Made by a program: the position numbers and the translations under genes
IMG/VR virus record: IMGVR_UViG_3300000101_000055
Location: 1 to 36,838 of that record
Reading direction: 5' to 3' (one strand)
Length of the DNA: 36,838 bases
Origin: a virus
Shown here: piece by piece, positions 14,837 to 23,416 of the stretch
Numbering within the stretch: position 1 is the first letter of the stretch
How the letters are laid out: each line of letters starts with the position of its first letter
Notes under the pieces: generated by a model
What the model saw: only the letters and a program-made list of their open reading frames with translations
Told to the model about the DNA's origin: nothing
Databases searched by the model: none

Positions 14837-15325
14837 TTATTCAGTAAAAGTTTTAGTTGTGAATGTTACTACTGAATTTATACCTTTACCACTTGCAAAA
14901 GCAGCATCAAATACCCAGTTACAACCCGTATAATGTGTTTTTTCTGTTGGATTTGAATTATTACAAATATCATCACAAGTAACATGAGCAGCCCCATTCC
15001 AATAACCATATGTCATTTGAAACGTTCCTTCACTAGGATCTGGTTGAGTAATTGTAGTTGGTGGTTTAGGATGAACAGTAAATACTGTACCACTTGGATC
15101 ATGTGTATTTGATTGTAATAAATAACTATCACCAGCTTTAACAGTAGTAGATTGATCTTTTTTATCTACACACCAAGAACAATTAACTATAAAATCAGCA
15201 TCAGTACTATTTACAACTTTCATTGTTATAGTAACAGGATCAGATTCTACTTTTTTAGTTGTTGTTTTTGATGCACAACCAAATAACATTGTAGTTGCGA
15301 TAATTGATAAAATTAGTTTTTTCAT
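14837..15325 (-). CDS. Lipoprotein inserted between nrdB and nrdA
   Basis: The 162-aa product begins MKKLILSIIATTMLFGCAS: two Lys, a hydrophobic stretch and a lipobox LFGC with Cys17 as the lipidation site. The start at 15325 was chosen for this signal; a longer frame reaching 15445 would run into nrdB and bury the signal. The mature part has a Thr/Lys linker and then a beta-rich domain with paired cysteines (CSWC, CDDIC, GC) that could form disulfides, which fits an envelope location. Residue +2 is Ala, so sorting to the outer membrane is possible. Phage lipoproteins often act in superinfection exclusion or envelope alteration; that role is a guess here. It has no similarity to reductase proteins. 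Confidence 0.8.
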   Translation of the reverse strand: MKKLILSIIATTMLFGCASKTTTKKVESDPVTITMKVVNSTDADFIVNCSWCVDKKDQSTTVKAGDSYLLQSNTHDPSGTVFTVHPKPPTTITQPDPSEGTFQMTYGYWNGAAHVTCDDICNNSNPTEKTHYTGCNWVFDAAFASGKGINSVVTFTTKTFTE

Positions 15326-15341
15326 TGTATTGTTTTTTAAA

Positions 15342-16322
15342 TTAAAATAAATCATTTGCGTCCCAGTTTTGGGCACCTTTGGAATAGTTTGTAACTCTAG
15401 ATGCAAAGAAATCAGTGTGTTGCTTTCCTGCTGATAGAGAATCAAACCATTTCATTCTTTCTATTGATGCTTTATCAATATCATTAACAATAGGTTTATA
15501 ACCTAAGTCACCCATTTTAGTATTAGTCCTGTGTTTAATAAAAGAAACTAAATCATATTGAGTACATCCTTCTAAATCACCCATTTCAAATACTTTTTTA
15601 ATAAAATCTAATTCTAATTTTAAAGATAAATTAGCAGCATCTTCTATTTGTTTTTGTAATTTGGGAGTATTTAATTCTGGTTTTTCTTCTAATAATTGTC
15701 TAAATAACCAACATCCAGCATCTGAATGCAATGATTCATCTCTGATGCTCCACTCTACTATTTGGCCTACTCCTTTAAGTTTATTTCTTAATTTAAAAGA
15801 TAATAAAATAGCAAAAGAAGAGAATAAATTTACTCCTTCAGTAAATGCAGAAAATATAGCTAATGAACGAGCTCTTTCACTCCAATTAACTTCTCCATTA
15901 TGGTCATCTCTTACACTAGTTAAAGCTTCAATTTTAGCCATTGTTGCTTCATCTTCCATAAATTCAGCAAAATTATCTAAGCCCAATTCTTCATTTAATA
16001 ATGAATAAGCTTCGGCATGAATGGTTTCAAAAGCACCAAAAGTAACAGCCATCATAATTATTTCTGGTTTTCTAAACCATTTTGTAACTAAACTTGACCA
16101 ATAATCATTTACTACAGTTTCTGTTTGAGCAAAACCCTTTAAAATAGTACCAATAATATTTTTTTCAGTTTTATTAAGGTTTTGTTTCCAATCATTTACA
16201 TCAGACATCATAGGAACTTCAGTATGTAACCAATGAGCTTGGTGTTGCTTCATCCAATAATCATAGGGTTCTTGATATTCAAAAGGTTTATAAACTATTC
16301 TTTCTTTAGTAATGTCTCTCAT
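15342..16322 (-). CDS. nrdB: Ribonucleoside-diphosphate reductase, small subunit
   Basis: The 326-aa protein is the radical-generating subunit of class I ribonucleotide reductase. Metal ligands and the radical Tyr can be placed by spacing: Glu68 (FAQTETV), Glu99 and His102 with Tyr106 in FETIHAEAYSLL, a Glu in FTEGVNLF, and Glu/His in IRDESLHSDAG. E. coli NrdB has Asp at the first ligand (Asp84), so Glu68 is a conservative change; the distances 68-99-102-106 equal 84-115-118-122. The C-terminus (NWDANDLF) is the acidic tail that docks on NrdA. A late-type box lies 31 bases upstream (16354-16362), the only such box seen before a non-virion gene. Confidence 0.94.
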   Translation of the reverse strand: MRDITKERIVYKPFEYQEPYDYWMKQHQAHWLHTEVPMMSDVNDWKQNLNKTEKNIIGTILKGFAQTETVVNDYWSSLVTKWFRKPEIIMMAVTFGAFETIHAEAYSLLNEELGLDNFAEFMEDEATMAKIEALTSVRDDHNGEVNWSERARSLAIFSAFTEGVNLFSSFAILLSFKLRNKLKGVGQIVEWSIRDESLHSDAGCWLFRQLLEEKPELNTPKLQKQIEDAANLSLKLELDFIKKVFEMGDLEGCTQYDLVSFIKHRTNTKMGDLGYKPIVNDIDKASIERMKWFDSLSAGKQHTDFFASRVTNYSKGAQNWDANDLF

Positions 16323-16353
16323 AGATTGTTAATTAACTTTTTAATAACGGGTT

Positions 16354-16362
16354 TATAAATAT
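16354..16362 (-). promoter_or_regulatory. ATATTTATA promoter-like box upstream of nrdB
   Basis: On the minus strand TTATATTTATAAACCCG ends 31 bases before the nrdB ATG. It matches the box seen before virion genes and lies in a 48-base gap after the helicase gene. Its presence here means either that nrdB is expressed late too or that the box is a general promoter element. Confidence 0.5.
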
Positions 16363-16370
16363 AATATATA

Positions 16371-17738
16371 TTAAGCACTATTGGTAGAGTTTTGAAAAAA
16401 TTTACTTAAAGTTCCTTTATCTCTTTCAGAATAATCATTTGCAAAAGCCTGTTTAGGTGCAGCTGGGGATTCATCAATTTCTCTGATAGTATCCTCAATT
16501 TCTATGTGGCCCGTTGAGACATCAACAGTAGCATAATAAGTCATTCCATCCATACCATATCTATTTTTCATTAAGAAAAATCTACCAGTACCATTAATTT
16601 TATCTTGAGGTAATCTTGATAAAGACATACAGAAATCTGTAATCATAATTTTATTATATGAACCTGCTGCTTTATCTCCTTCAATTACATCATCTTTTGC
16701 ACCTGCTCTATTAACTTGAGAAACAGACCATATAGGTACATTTAAAGTTCGAGCTAATGCTTTGGTAGAAACATAGGTATTATCTAATTTTTCTTTTTCA
16801 TCTTTAACATTTGAATTGCTTTTTAATAAATCAACATAATCAATAATAATTAAATCTGGAGGATATCCTAAATCGGTCATTTTTTGTATATGCCCCTCAA
16901 GTGTAGAAATAGAAGCATTACCAGGAGCATATTCTTTAATAGTTAAAGTTCCTTTTAATCCATCTATATACTTTTCTACTTTTTCTTTTTGTAAATGTAT
17001 TGTGTTTACTGGGTGATTAAGGAAATAAGAATCATAACGTTTACCAATATATCCCTCAGATAATTCTAAAGTATAATGTACTACATTTAATCCTAATTTT
17101 ACGGCATGTGCTCCTAAAGCAACCATAGTCCAAGATTTACCTCCACCAGGTGAACCAAATATTAAACCGAAATCACCTCCACCTAAACCACCCATTAGTT
17201 TTTCATTAATAACAGGCCATGGTGTAGGTATTACTTGTCTATCTTCTTCAGTATAACGTGCTTCAACATCTTTAATATATTCATGTCCTATATTTTTATC
17301 TTGTCCTGCTTTTAAAGCATTATCAATAGTAAATCTAATATCATCAAACATCCCATCCTGTAGTAAATCTACAGATTTTAATAAAGCTGATTTTAATGAT
17401 TGGTTTTTACAAAAATTAGAAAATTCCTGTTCAACATACTCTTGATCTTCATTTATTAATTTATAAACTTCTTTTAATTGATCAACAATAGCAGTTTGTA
17501 AAACATCATTATCTATCTTTTTAACTTCTATTTTTAAAAAATCTAAAGTAGGTGATAAATGATATTCATCAAAATATTGTAGTGTTTCTTTTACAATCCA
17601 TTGGTGAGCTTGATTTTCAAAAAACGAAGGTAAAATTACGTCCCTTATATTTAATGTAAACTTTTTATTTTTAAGTAAAGAATTTAACACCTTAACTTGA
17701 AAATGGGGGCCGTATTGTGATAAACTCTTTAACGTCAT
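16371..17738 (-). CDS. Replicative DNA helicase (DnaB/T4 gp41 family)
   Basis: This 455-aa protein is a hexameric RecA-fold helicase of the DnaB family. The N-terminal helical part (to about residue 170) is followed by FGSPGGGKSWTMVALG, the Walker A loop, then VVHYTLELSEGYIGKRYDSY (H1a-like Glu), LIIIDYVDLL (Walker B), and WSVSQVNRAGAK (H3-like Gln). An arginine-rich segment, FFLMKNRYGMDG, follows. In T4 the equivalent gp41 unwinds DNA on the lagging strand with the gp61 primase; no primase is visible in this window. The gene starts 3 bases after the flap nuclease gene ends. The leader is AAATAAGTTATG. Confidence 0.93.
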   Translation of the reverse strand: MTLKSLSQYGPHFQVKVLNSLLKNKKFTLNIRDVILPSFFENQAHQWIVKETLQYFDEYHLSPTLDFLKIEVKKIDNDVLQTAIVDQLKEVYKLINEDQEYVEQEFSNFCKNQSLKSALLKSVDLLQDGMFDDIRFTIDNALKAGQDKNIGHEYIKDVEARYTEEDRQVIPTPWPVINEKLMGGLGGGDFGLIFGSPGGGKSWTMVALGAHAVKLGLNVVHYTLELSEGYIGKRYDSYFLNHPVNTIHLQKEKVEKYIDGLKGTLTIKEYAPGNASISTLEGHIQKMTDLGYPPDLIIIDYVDLLKSNSNVKDEKEKLDNTYVSTKALARTLNVPIWSVSQVNRAGAKDDVIEGDKAAGSYNKIMITDFCMSLSRLPQDKINGTGRFFLMKNRYGMDGMTYYATVDVSTGHIEIEDTIREIDESPAAPKQAFANDYSERDKGTLSKFFQNSTNSA

Positions 17739-17741
17739 AAC

Positions 17742-18773
17742 TTATTTAATCTTATATTTGTGAAGATACGAAAATACTTCTGATAACCAAAATTCTGTAT
17801 TAGGTATTCCTCTTCCTAATAGATCCTTTTCATACATCCCTAAAAATTTAGCTTTGTTAAAATTATAAGGAGAGGTTTCTATTAAGGTATCTAATTCCTG
17901 TTGGTCTTTATTTAATAATACAATGTCTTCTAATGACATTAATTCATAATTAATTTCCAATTGACTTTTAAATAAATGAATATTACCATAAAGTCCATGT
18001 TCTTCAACTTTCTCAGTAGACTTATCATAAGCTTCCTTTAAAGTAAATTTTTCTTTACCTCCTAATTCGGGAAATAATTTGAATAATTTTTTAGGACCTA
18101 AACCTTTAACACCAGGTAAATTATCAGACTTATCTCCCATTAAACATTTCATCGTAATAAAATTCTTAGGATATAAACCATATTGATCATAAATGTCTTG
18201 AGGTCTATAAAATTTCTTTTTAATTGGAGAATATACTGTAATTCTTTTATTTACTAATTGTAAAAAATCTTGATCTGCAGAATAAATAATAACATCATCT
18301 TTTAATTTTTGAGATAGATATGCTATAGTATCATCAGCTTCTATTTTATCTATAATAGAAATATTTACTGGTAGTGTTTTTAAATAATCTAATAATCTCA
18401 TCATTTGAGTTGAAACAGAATCTGATTCTTCTTCTAAAGATGAAAAAACATTAAAATTTGTTATTCTTTTTATTTGTCTATTAGCTTTATACTCTGAATA
18501 AGTGTTTCTTCTATTAGTAATATTACCCTGGCCATCAAATACTAAAACTACCCTAGTAGGTTTGATTAATTTTATAGCATAGCCTAAAGATTTCATAAAC
18601 CCCACTAAACCACCAATATGATTACCTTGAGGATTAATTGCTGGGATAACAGCAAATGACCTTAAAAAAGTATTCATAGAATCAATTAAGAGCACCCTAC
18701 TATTTAAATGTAGGGGCTCTAAATCGGATCCCTCGTGCAAGTTATCGAGTATCGCTTGATGTGATTTATTCAT
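17742..18773 (-). CDS. 5'-3' exonuclease / flap nuclease (T4 RNase H-like)
   Basis: The 343-aa protein belongs to the FEN/PIN 5' nuclease family. RVLLIDSMNTFLR has the first metal-binding Asp, VVLVFDGQGN the second, YKANR the arch region, IEADDTIAYL and IYSADQDFLQLV the acidic cluster, and LMGDKSDNLPGVKGLGPKK the helix-hairpin-helix. All expected acidic residues are present, so it should be active in removing RNA primers and flaps. The ATG at 18773 was chosen; it overlaps the uvsX end by 8 bases. A longer frame to 18821 would add a hydrophobic 16-residue lead inside uvsX and is less likely. It belongs to the replication operon with uvsX and the helicase. Confidence 0.92.
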   Translation of the reverse strand: MNKSHQAILDNLHEGSDLEPLHLNSRVLLIDSMNTFLRSFAVIPAINPQGNHIGGLVGFMKSLGYAIKLIKPTRVVLVFDGQGNITNRRNTYSEYKANRQIKRITNFNVFSSLEEESDSVSTQMMRLLDYLKTLPVNISIIDKIEADDTIAYLSQKLKDDVIIYSADQDFLQLVNKRITVYSPIKKKFYRPQDIYDQYGLYPKNFITMKCLMGDKSDNLPGVKGLGPKKLFKLFPELGGKEKFTLKEAYDKSTEKVEEHGLYGNIHLFKSQLEINYELMSLEDIVLLNKDQQELDTLIETSPYNFNKAKFLGMYEKDLLGRGIPNTEFWLSEVFSYLHKYKIK

Positions 18774-19842
18774 CTGTAGGAGTAGGATTATGAAAATCTT
18801 CTGCTTCAGATCCTTCAACAACTACTTCAAATGGACCATCTCCTAAAATTTTACCCCACTCATGTTGATGAGCTTTTTTATATTTTTCTATATCACTTTT
18901 CTTTTCAGAAATAAAACCATGAGGAGTAGCTAAAATCTTACCAGTTGTTGTAATACCATTAATGTGGTTTTTTTCAATAGCAACTTTAACTTTTTTAGCC
19001 CACTCTACTTTCTTACCATCTTTAACTGCATTTATTTTTAATGAACCTGAATTGGAAATGTTTCCAAAGGTAACAATTAAAGTAGAATCAAAGAACATTG
19101 TATTCCCACCTTTATTTTTCATAATAGGAGGTGACATAGGTCCTATTGGTTTTTCAACCCATATTTTATTAACAGCAACAAAGGAATTTGTGTAAGGATA
19201 TGATTCTTTTCTTGATAATAGTATTTCTTGATTAATAAAATTACCAAATTGAGTAGACATTGCACCTGCATTCCATTCATTATTGTTTTTTGCCTTCTCT
19301 ACAGACATTTGACACGGCACAGATCCAATTGAATCCCATAGAAACACCATATCCATCGGTAAATTACCTTTTTTCTGTTCATTCATTAGATCTGCCATGA
19401 ATCCTGCAACAGCTTCTACAGTTGGTAATTGGCCTCTATCTGCAAAGATAAAATTACCATCTATTCCAGAAACTTTACCATCACTATCTTTTTCTACATT
19501 TACCTCTAGCCCCATCATTTGAGCATGTTCCCAAGACCATTTCATCTCGGTAACAATAAAAACAGGTAAAATACCCATTTTTTGGGCATTAACTGCTACC
19601 TCTAACAAAGCAGTAGTTTTTCCTGTATCAGAATGACCACGTAGCAGAGTAATATGACCGTGAGGAATTCCAGGTAATGAAACCATATCTTGCCATGCTG
19701 GTGATAATGGTATCCATTCTTGTTCCTTAAAGGTATTATTTGTTGATCCTAACCCTTTAGCTGCTTTAAAATTATTAAGGGAGAATGTCCCCTTAACAGA
19801 CTTAGAGATATCACCTCCAAGGCTTGCTTTTTTCTTACCCAT
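18766..19842 (-). CDS. uvsX: UvsX-like recombinase (RecA family)
   Basis: The 358-aa protein is a RecA-fold strand-exchange protein of the T4 UvsX type. GHITLLRGHSDTGKTTALLE carries Walker A (GHSDTGKTT), FIVTEMKWSWEHAQMMG the ATP-sensing Glu, MVFLWDSIGSVP the Walker B strand, and SFVAVNKIWVEKP a loop equivalent to the Gln/Asn sensor region. UvsX drives recombination-dependent replication and repair. It starts 5 bases after the ssDNA-binding protein gene ends and overlaps the nuclease gene, so gp32-, UvsX-, nuclease- and helicase-like proteins come from one message in a T4-like functional set. A UvsY homologue is not recognised here. Confidence 0.92.
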   Translation of the reverse strand: MGKKKASLGGDISKSVKGTFSLNNFKAAKGLGSTNNTFKEQEWIPLSPAWQDMVSLPGIPHGHITLLRGHSDTGKTTALLEVAVNAQKMGILPVFIVTEMKWSWEHAQMMGLEVNVEKDSDGKVSGIDGNFIFADRGQLPTVEAVAGFMADLMNEQKKGNLPMDMVFLWDSIGSVPCQMSVEKAKNNNEWNAGAMSTQFGNFINQEILLSRKESYPYTNSFVAVNKIWVEKPIGPMSPPIMKNKGGNTMFFDSTLIVTFGNISNSGSLKINAVKDGKKVEWAKKVKVAIEKNHINGITTTGKILATPHGFISEKKSDIEKYKKAHQHEWGKILGDGPFEVVVEGSEAEDFHNPTPTDE

Positions 19843-19847
19843 ATAAA

Positions 19848-20633
19848 TTAATCTTTAAATAAATCGTCGAATTCGCTTTCGCTAAATCCCTTTTTTTCTT
19901 TAACGTTTAAGGTGTAACCTTCGTCTTTTTTAGGTGGTGCGTTAACAGCAACTTTTGTATCATCTGCCCCATCTTCTGGATTTAACCAATCTTGGAGGGC
20001 TGTTTTCATTTCATCATAAGTGTATTTCTTATAATATTTGAATAATTCTGGTTGCTCTTTTAACCATGTTTCAACTGAAGTATTATCATCTGATAATGGT
20101 GTTTGTTTTGGTTTTACACGTAACGAAGTTTGTGGATAAGGATTACCTTGAACTACTTCTACTGTCATATCTAAACCAGACATTACATCAGTAAAATCAC
20201 CGTAATCTTCATCTGCAGCATAACTCAATAGTTCTTGGTATACTTGCTTTCCAAATTCCCAAAAACGTACGCCTCTATTTTCTTCACCACGAACAATAAT
20301 AGGAGCAAATACTCTCATTTTAGGTTCTAACTTTTTAGCTAGCCTCCAATTTTCGGGTTCAGATGTTTTACGTAATTCTTTTGAAAATTCTACAATTGGA
20401 TCCTTATCACCAAAATTAATTGGGGAGATCATTGTTCGATTACCTATTCCATAATGAAAAAATACTTCCTGAAACGGGTTATCTTTGTTTTCAGCATAAG
20501 GTACAAATCGAATTTGTGATTTACCTTGTGGTGCTTTCCAAAAATATTGACTTCTGTCAAACTTTTGTTGGGATTGTTGCCCTTGTGGGGCTTGAAGTTT
20601 TTCTAACTTGCCTGATAATAAATTTAAGTCCAT
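19848..20633 (-). CDS. Single-stranded DNA-binding protein (T4 gp32-like)
   Basis: The 261-aa protein fits the gp32 family: an N-terminal basic segment (GKLEKLQAPQGQQSQQKFDRS), the OB-fold start YFWKAPQGKSQIRFVPYAE, a middle VFAPIIVRGEENRGVRFWEFGKQVY, and an acidic, flexible C-terminus ending FSESEFDDLFKD that should bind other replication proteins. The Cys/His zinc ribbon of T4 gp32 is absent, as in marine relatives. Position directly before uvsX supports the call. The start uses the AACAGTTATG context without a Shine-Dalgarno. It is expected to coat single strands during replication and recombination. Confidence 0.9.
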   Translation of the reverse strand: MDLNLLSGKLEKLQAPQGQQSQQKFDRSQYFWKAPQGKSQIRFVPYAENKDNPFQEVFFHYGIGNRTMISPINFGDKDPIVEFSKELRKTSEPENWRLAKKLEPKMRVFAPIIVRGEENRGVRFWEFGKQVYQELLSYAADEDYGDFTDVMSGLDMTVEVVQGNPYPQTSLRVKPKQTPLSDDNTSVETWLKEQPELFKYYKKYTYDEMKTALQDWLNPEDGADDTKVAVNAPPKKDEGYTLNVKEKKGFSESEFDDLFKD

Positions 20634-20705
20634 AACTGTTTTATTGTTTTAAATGTAACTGTTGGTAATATAATAAAAAAAGGGGTGGTAACCAAGTAAT
20701 TTTGG

Positions 20706-21125
20706 CTAAAAGGTAATAATATTGTATACCTTTGTATCTAGTCGTTTCAATTCTCCTCCAGTAGTTAACAAAATACAATTTCTGTAATCTTGCCAATTTA
20801 CTTTAAAACTAGTATCTAAAACACCTTCATTTAATTCTTTAATTAAATCATTAAGGGCGTTTATTGTGTATAGAGTGTTTGAATCTTTTTTTCTATGGAG
20901 AAGAATAGTATTATCTAATATAGTATTAGACATATTAAAGGAATCCACATTATAAGTACAAACATACTCATTTGTTGATTCTACAAAAAGAACAAATATC
21001 TTATTAAATAAGATTGTGTATTGTTCCCTTATGGTTTCTAATGTGGAATCTAATTCTTCCTTAGTTGTAAAAGTGCAAAATAGTTTATTTGCCAAATCGT
21101 CTAAATTAATTTCGTAATCTACCAT
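20706..21125 (-). CDS. Unknown 139-aa protein downstream of the PolA-like gene
   Basis: I cannot assign this protein. It has a helical, acidic first third (YEINLDDLANKLFCTF and following), a middle with many Ser/Thr/Asn, then LYTINALNDLIKELNEG, and a basic/aromatic C-terminus (VNWQDYRNCILLTTGGELK). I have the impression that the TINALN and W-x-x-YRN-x-x-LL patterns recur in small phage proteins of unknown function. It starts 5 bases after the PolA-like gene and ends 72 bases before the ssDNA-binding protein gene, so a part in replication is plausible only by position. Confidence 0.75.
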   Translation of the reverse strand: MVDYEINLDDLANKLFCTFTTKEELDSTLETIREQYTILFNKIFVLFVESTNEYVCTYNVDSFNMSNTILDNTILLHRKKDSNTLYTINALNDLIKELNEGVLDTSFKVNWQDYRNCILLTTGGELKRLDTKVYNIITF

Positions 21126-21130
21126 AAATA

Positions 21131-22435
21131 TTAAATATTTTTTAAGGAATTATAGTTATGGCCATAACCAGCTTTAATAACATAACCCTCTGATTCTAGT
21201 AATTGTTTTATTTTTTGTAATGTGTGTTTACCATCACTGATAGAATAGTCTATAAGAAACGAATCGTACGTGTATAATATAACTTTACTTTGTCGCTCCT
21301 CCAAATATTCTATAACTTTTTTTACAGAAATTACATTATTATATGTTTCTGCTGATTGGATAATATAATTTAGTATTTTATTTGGTGTTGGGTTTAATAT
21401 TTGTTCTTTAGCTAACACCTTACCTCCTATTAACTCTAGTTTATTTTCTGCATTAAATTTTTCCCATAATTTATTTACATATTCTGTCATTAATTTAAAA
21501 AATGGGATTTCTTTATATTGATCAAACACACCTCCATATAATTGTTTGAAAGTTTGTTCTTTAGATTGCTTATATTCGGCATCAGTTAAAGTATCTTTGC
21601 CAAAATACATTTTTCCTAATTGAGTATGTACAGAATCTTTATCTAGTTCATAATTAATTAATTTTGCTAGAATTCTTACATGATAAGAATCATAATCAAA
21701 TTCAAAAAACAAATCATTTTTAGGAATAAACGCAGTTCTTGAACCATCATTTTTATTTAAAGCAGCAAAGTTAACGCCGTTAAATGAGTTTGTGGGGCGA
21801 GTGGTGAGGTTGTATAGGTTGTATTTAGTATACACGGTTTCACCGTTTAAAAACCATGATTTTTCATTGTATTTAAAGTGTTTATGAAAATAATCCGGAT
21901 GAATTTTTATTCCTTGTTCTTCAATCGCTTTGAAAACTTTAGGTAAAGTTTCATTATAAAATATATTTGGATTTTGTAAAAAGGACGACTTAATATCTTC
22001 ATAAGTTTTTTCTTCTGTTTCATAATGCTTCGATATGGGAACAAGAGAGTTAGTAAACTCCAAATGAGAGAAGTAAGAATACATCCTATCACGAAACTTA
22101 GTATAATGTTGAAAATCAGAATCTCCATCATAAGAAATGTCAACTAATTTATTATTATCAAAATAATACAAAACTTCTTTCTTATTTAAGGTATAAATTC
22201 GATCATATTTAGAATCTATCCACTTCATTACTTTATCAAAAGGTAACTTAAATGCCTCACTGTGGTTAATAGGAAACATATATCCCTTACTATTTTCAGT
22301 TTTAAAATAAACTAAACAGGGAGATGACAAAACAGAATGATATTCATCATTCATGGGTATTATCTTAATATAACATTTATTACCAGAACAGTGTAAGTTT
22401 TTTAGTTGCTGTTCCGTCTCAACAATATAATACAT
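21131..22435 (-). CDS. Compact, divergent family A DNA polymerase-like protein
   Basis: The 434-aa protein carries the ordered palm/finger motifs of DNA polymerase I. TTRPTNSFNGVNFAALN (211-227) stands for the TGRLSSxxPNLQNIP segment. Motif A is DYDSYHVRILAKL, with Asp247 at the catalytic place and His252 where Glu is usual. Motif B has Lys292, Phe296, Tyr300 and Gly301 with exact spacing (K-x3-F-x3-YG). The O/Q helix segment is IIQSAETYNN, and motif C is YTYDSFLI with Asp391 but Ser392 instead of Glu. The first 100 residues resemble a worn 3'-5' exonuclease fold without its acidic residues. At 434 aa it is far shorter than Klenow. The two metal-binding aspartates remain, so it may polymerise, with altered steric gate and metal site. 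It is unusual beside a family B enzyme. Confidence 0.8.
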   Translation of the reverse strand: MYYIVETEQQLKNLHCSGNKCYIKIIPMNDEYHSVLSSPCLVYFKTENSKGYMFPINHSEAFKLPFDKVMKWIDSKYDRIYTLNKKEVLYYFDNNKLVDISYDGDSDFQHYTKFRDRMYSYFSHLEFTNSLVPISKHYETEEKTYEDIKSSFLQNPNIFYNETLPKVFKAIEEQGIKIHPDYFHKHFKYNEKSWFLNGETVYTKYNLYNLTTRPTNSFNGVNFAALNKNDGSRTAFIPKNDLFFEFDYDSYHVRILAKLINYELDKDSVHTQLGKMYFGKDTLTDAEYKQSKEQTFKQLYGGVFDQYKEIPFFKLMTEYVNKLWEKFNAENKLELIGGKVLAKEQILNPTPNKILNYIIQSAETYNNVISVKKVIEYLEERQSKVILYTYDSFLIDYSISDGKHTLQKIKQLLESEGYVIKAGYGHNYNSLKNI

Positions 22436-22455
22436 AACCTATTTTCCATAACTAT

Positions 22456-23415
22456 TTAATAACCTCCACCACCACCTCCTGAGGGTTGTCTTACTACAGG
22501 TGTAGTAGAGATGTTATTTTCTAATTGCGTTTGTAATGTACGACTGTTATTTGTAGGAACCACGCTATCTTGTGCTCCTACTTCTCCTAAAGCTTGTTGG
22601 ATTAAACCATTTATTGAATTTGTTACTAAATAATCAGATGCTAAAAGTATTATTCCTGTAGATTGTTTATGTGTAGCACCATCCATAATTTTTTTATCAG
22701 CCATAATATGATAATAACCAATATAATTACTATTATCTTTTCTATCTGTTAATTCGTCACCTCCAGTATATAATCCTTCTATTAATATTAATTCAGATTT
22801 AGCAGCGAATTGAATTAAATTAGATAAATATTGTTTAATACCCTTAAAAGTTTCTTCTGCTGTATTTACTAATCTTTGATTTGTATCAACAATTCCAGAT
22901 GTTTTAACACCGTTAGAATTTAATGAATCTTTTAATGGGCCTGAAATTTTCCAAAATACACGAGTTACAGTCCATAACGCATAGTTATACCTTCCCGCAT
23001 TTACATTTAAATCATTATAAGCTTCTTTAGATATTTCTATAATTTTAGGAGTAATATCATTTCTTTTTTTAGCAAAATATCTTATTATTTGACCTCTTTG
23101 GTAATCTTTGCCTGTAAGAATAGGAAACATAGGTAAAGGATCACCAGAGGATTGATATAATGCTTGGTTTGCTGGTTGAATACCTGAATAATTTAAATTT
23201 TCAGGTGTTTGGACTATATAATTATTAATAGGATTTGGATTGTAATTTTCTATTAATTTAACAGAATTAGGACTATTAGGAGTTTTTCCTGTAGATATAT
23301 TACCACTAAAAGTTTGATGATAATAACCAACATAAGCTTTACCAGACGTAGTAGTAAATTCACCACCCGAAGTGTATAAATTACTATTAACTAAAGATTT
23401 GGGTATGTATGACAT
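22456..23415 (-). CDS. Virion-module protein with duplicated YxGYYH motif
   Basis: This 319-aa protein is probably structural, because it ends the baseplate block and is nearly contiguous with it (1-base gap). Two copies of one motif are visible: LYTSGGEFTTTSGKAYVGYYH near the N-terminus and LYTGGDELTDRKDNSNYIGYYH near residue 216. The second continues KKIMDGATH, a pattern I associate with marine phage virion proteins of unknown role. Between them is a helical domain (TPKIIEISKEAYNDL and FKGIKQYLSNLIQ). The C-terminus is Gly-rich (PSGGGGGGY). A baseplate or tail-completion role is likely; the exact T4 counterpart is not clear. Confidence 0.8.
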   Translation of the reverse strand: MSYIPKSLVNSNLYTSGGEFTTTSGKAYVGYYHQTFSGNISTGKTPNSPNSVKLIENYNPNPINNYIVQTPENLNYSGIQPANQALYQSSGDPLPMFPILTGKDYQRGQIIRYFAKKRNDITPKIIEISKEAYNDLNVNAGRYNYALWTVTRVFWKISGPLKDSLNSNGVKTSGIVDTNQRLVNTAEETFKGIKQYLSNLIQFAAKSELILIEGLYTGGDELTDRKDNSNYIGYYHIMADKKIMDGATHKQSTGIILLASDYLVTNSINGLIQQALGEVGAQDSVVPTNNSRTLQTQLENNISTTPVVRQPSGGGGGGY

Positions 23416-23416
23416 A

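Noticed and set aside
14837-15445. A longer start (at 15445) for the lipoprotein gene
   Set aside because: It would overlap nrdB by over 100 bases and place the lipoprotein signal in the middle of the protein; the ATG at 15325 gives a clean signal peptide.
17742-18821. A longer start (at 18821) for the flap nuclease
   Set aside because: The extra 16 residues lie inside uvsX and do not resemble the family; the ATG at 18773 gives an ordinary 8-base overlap.
20634-20705. Possible terminator between the 139-aa gene and the ssDNA-binding protein gene
   Set aside because: There is a run of seven T in the gene direction, but the preceding stem (CCAA/TTGG, 4 base pairs) is too weak and too distant; no late-type box is present either.
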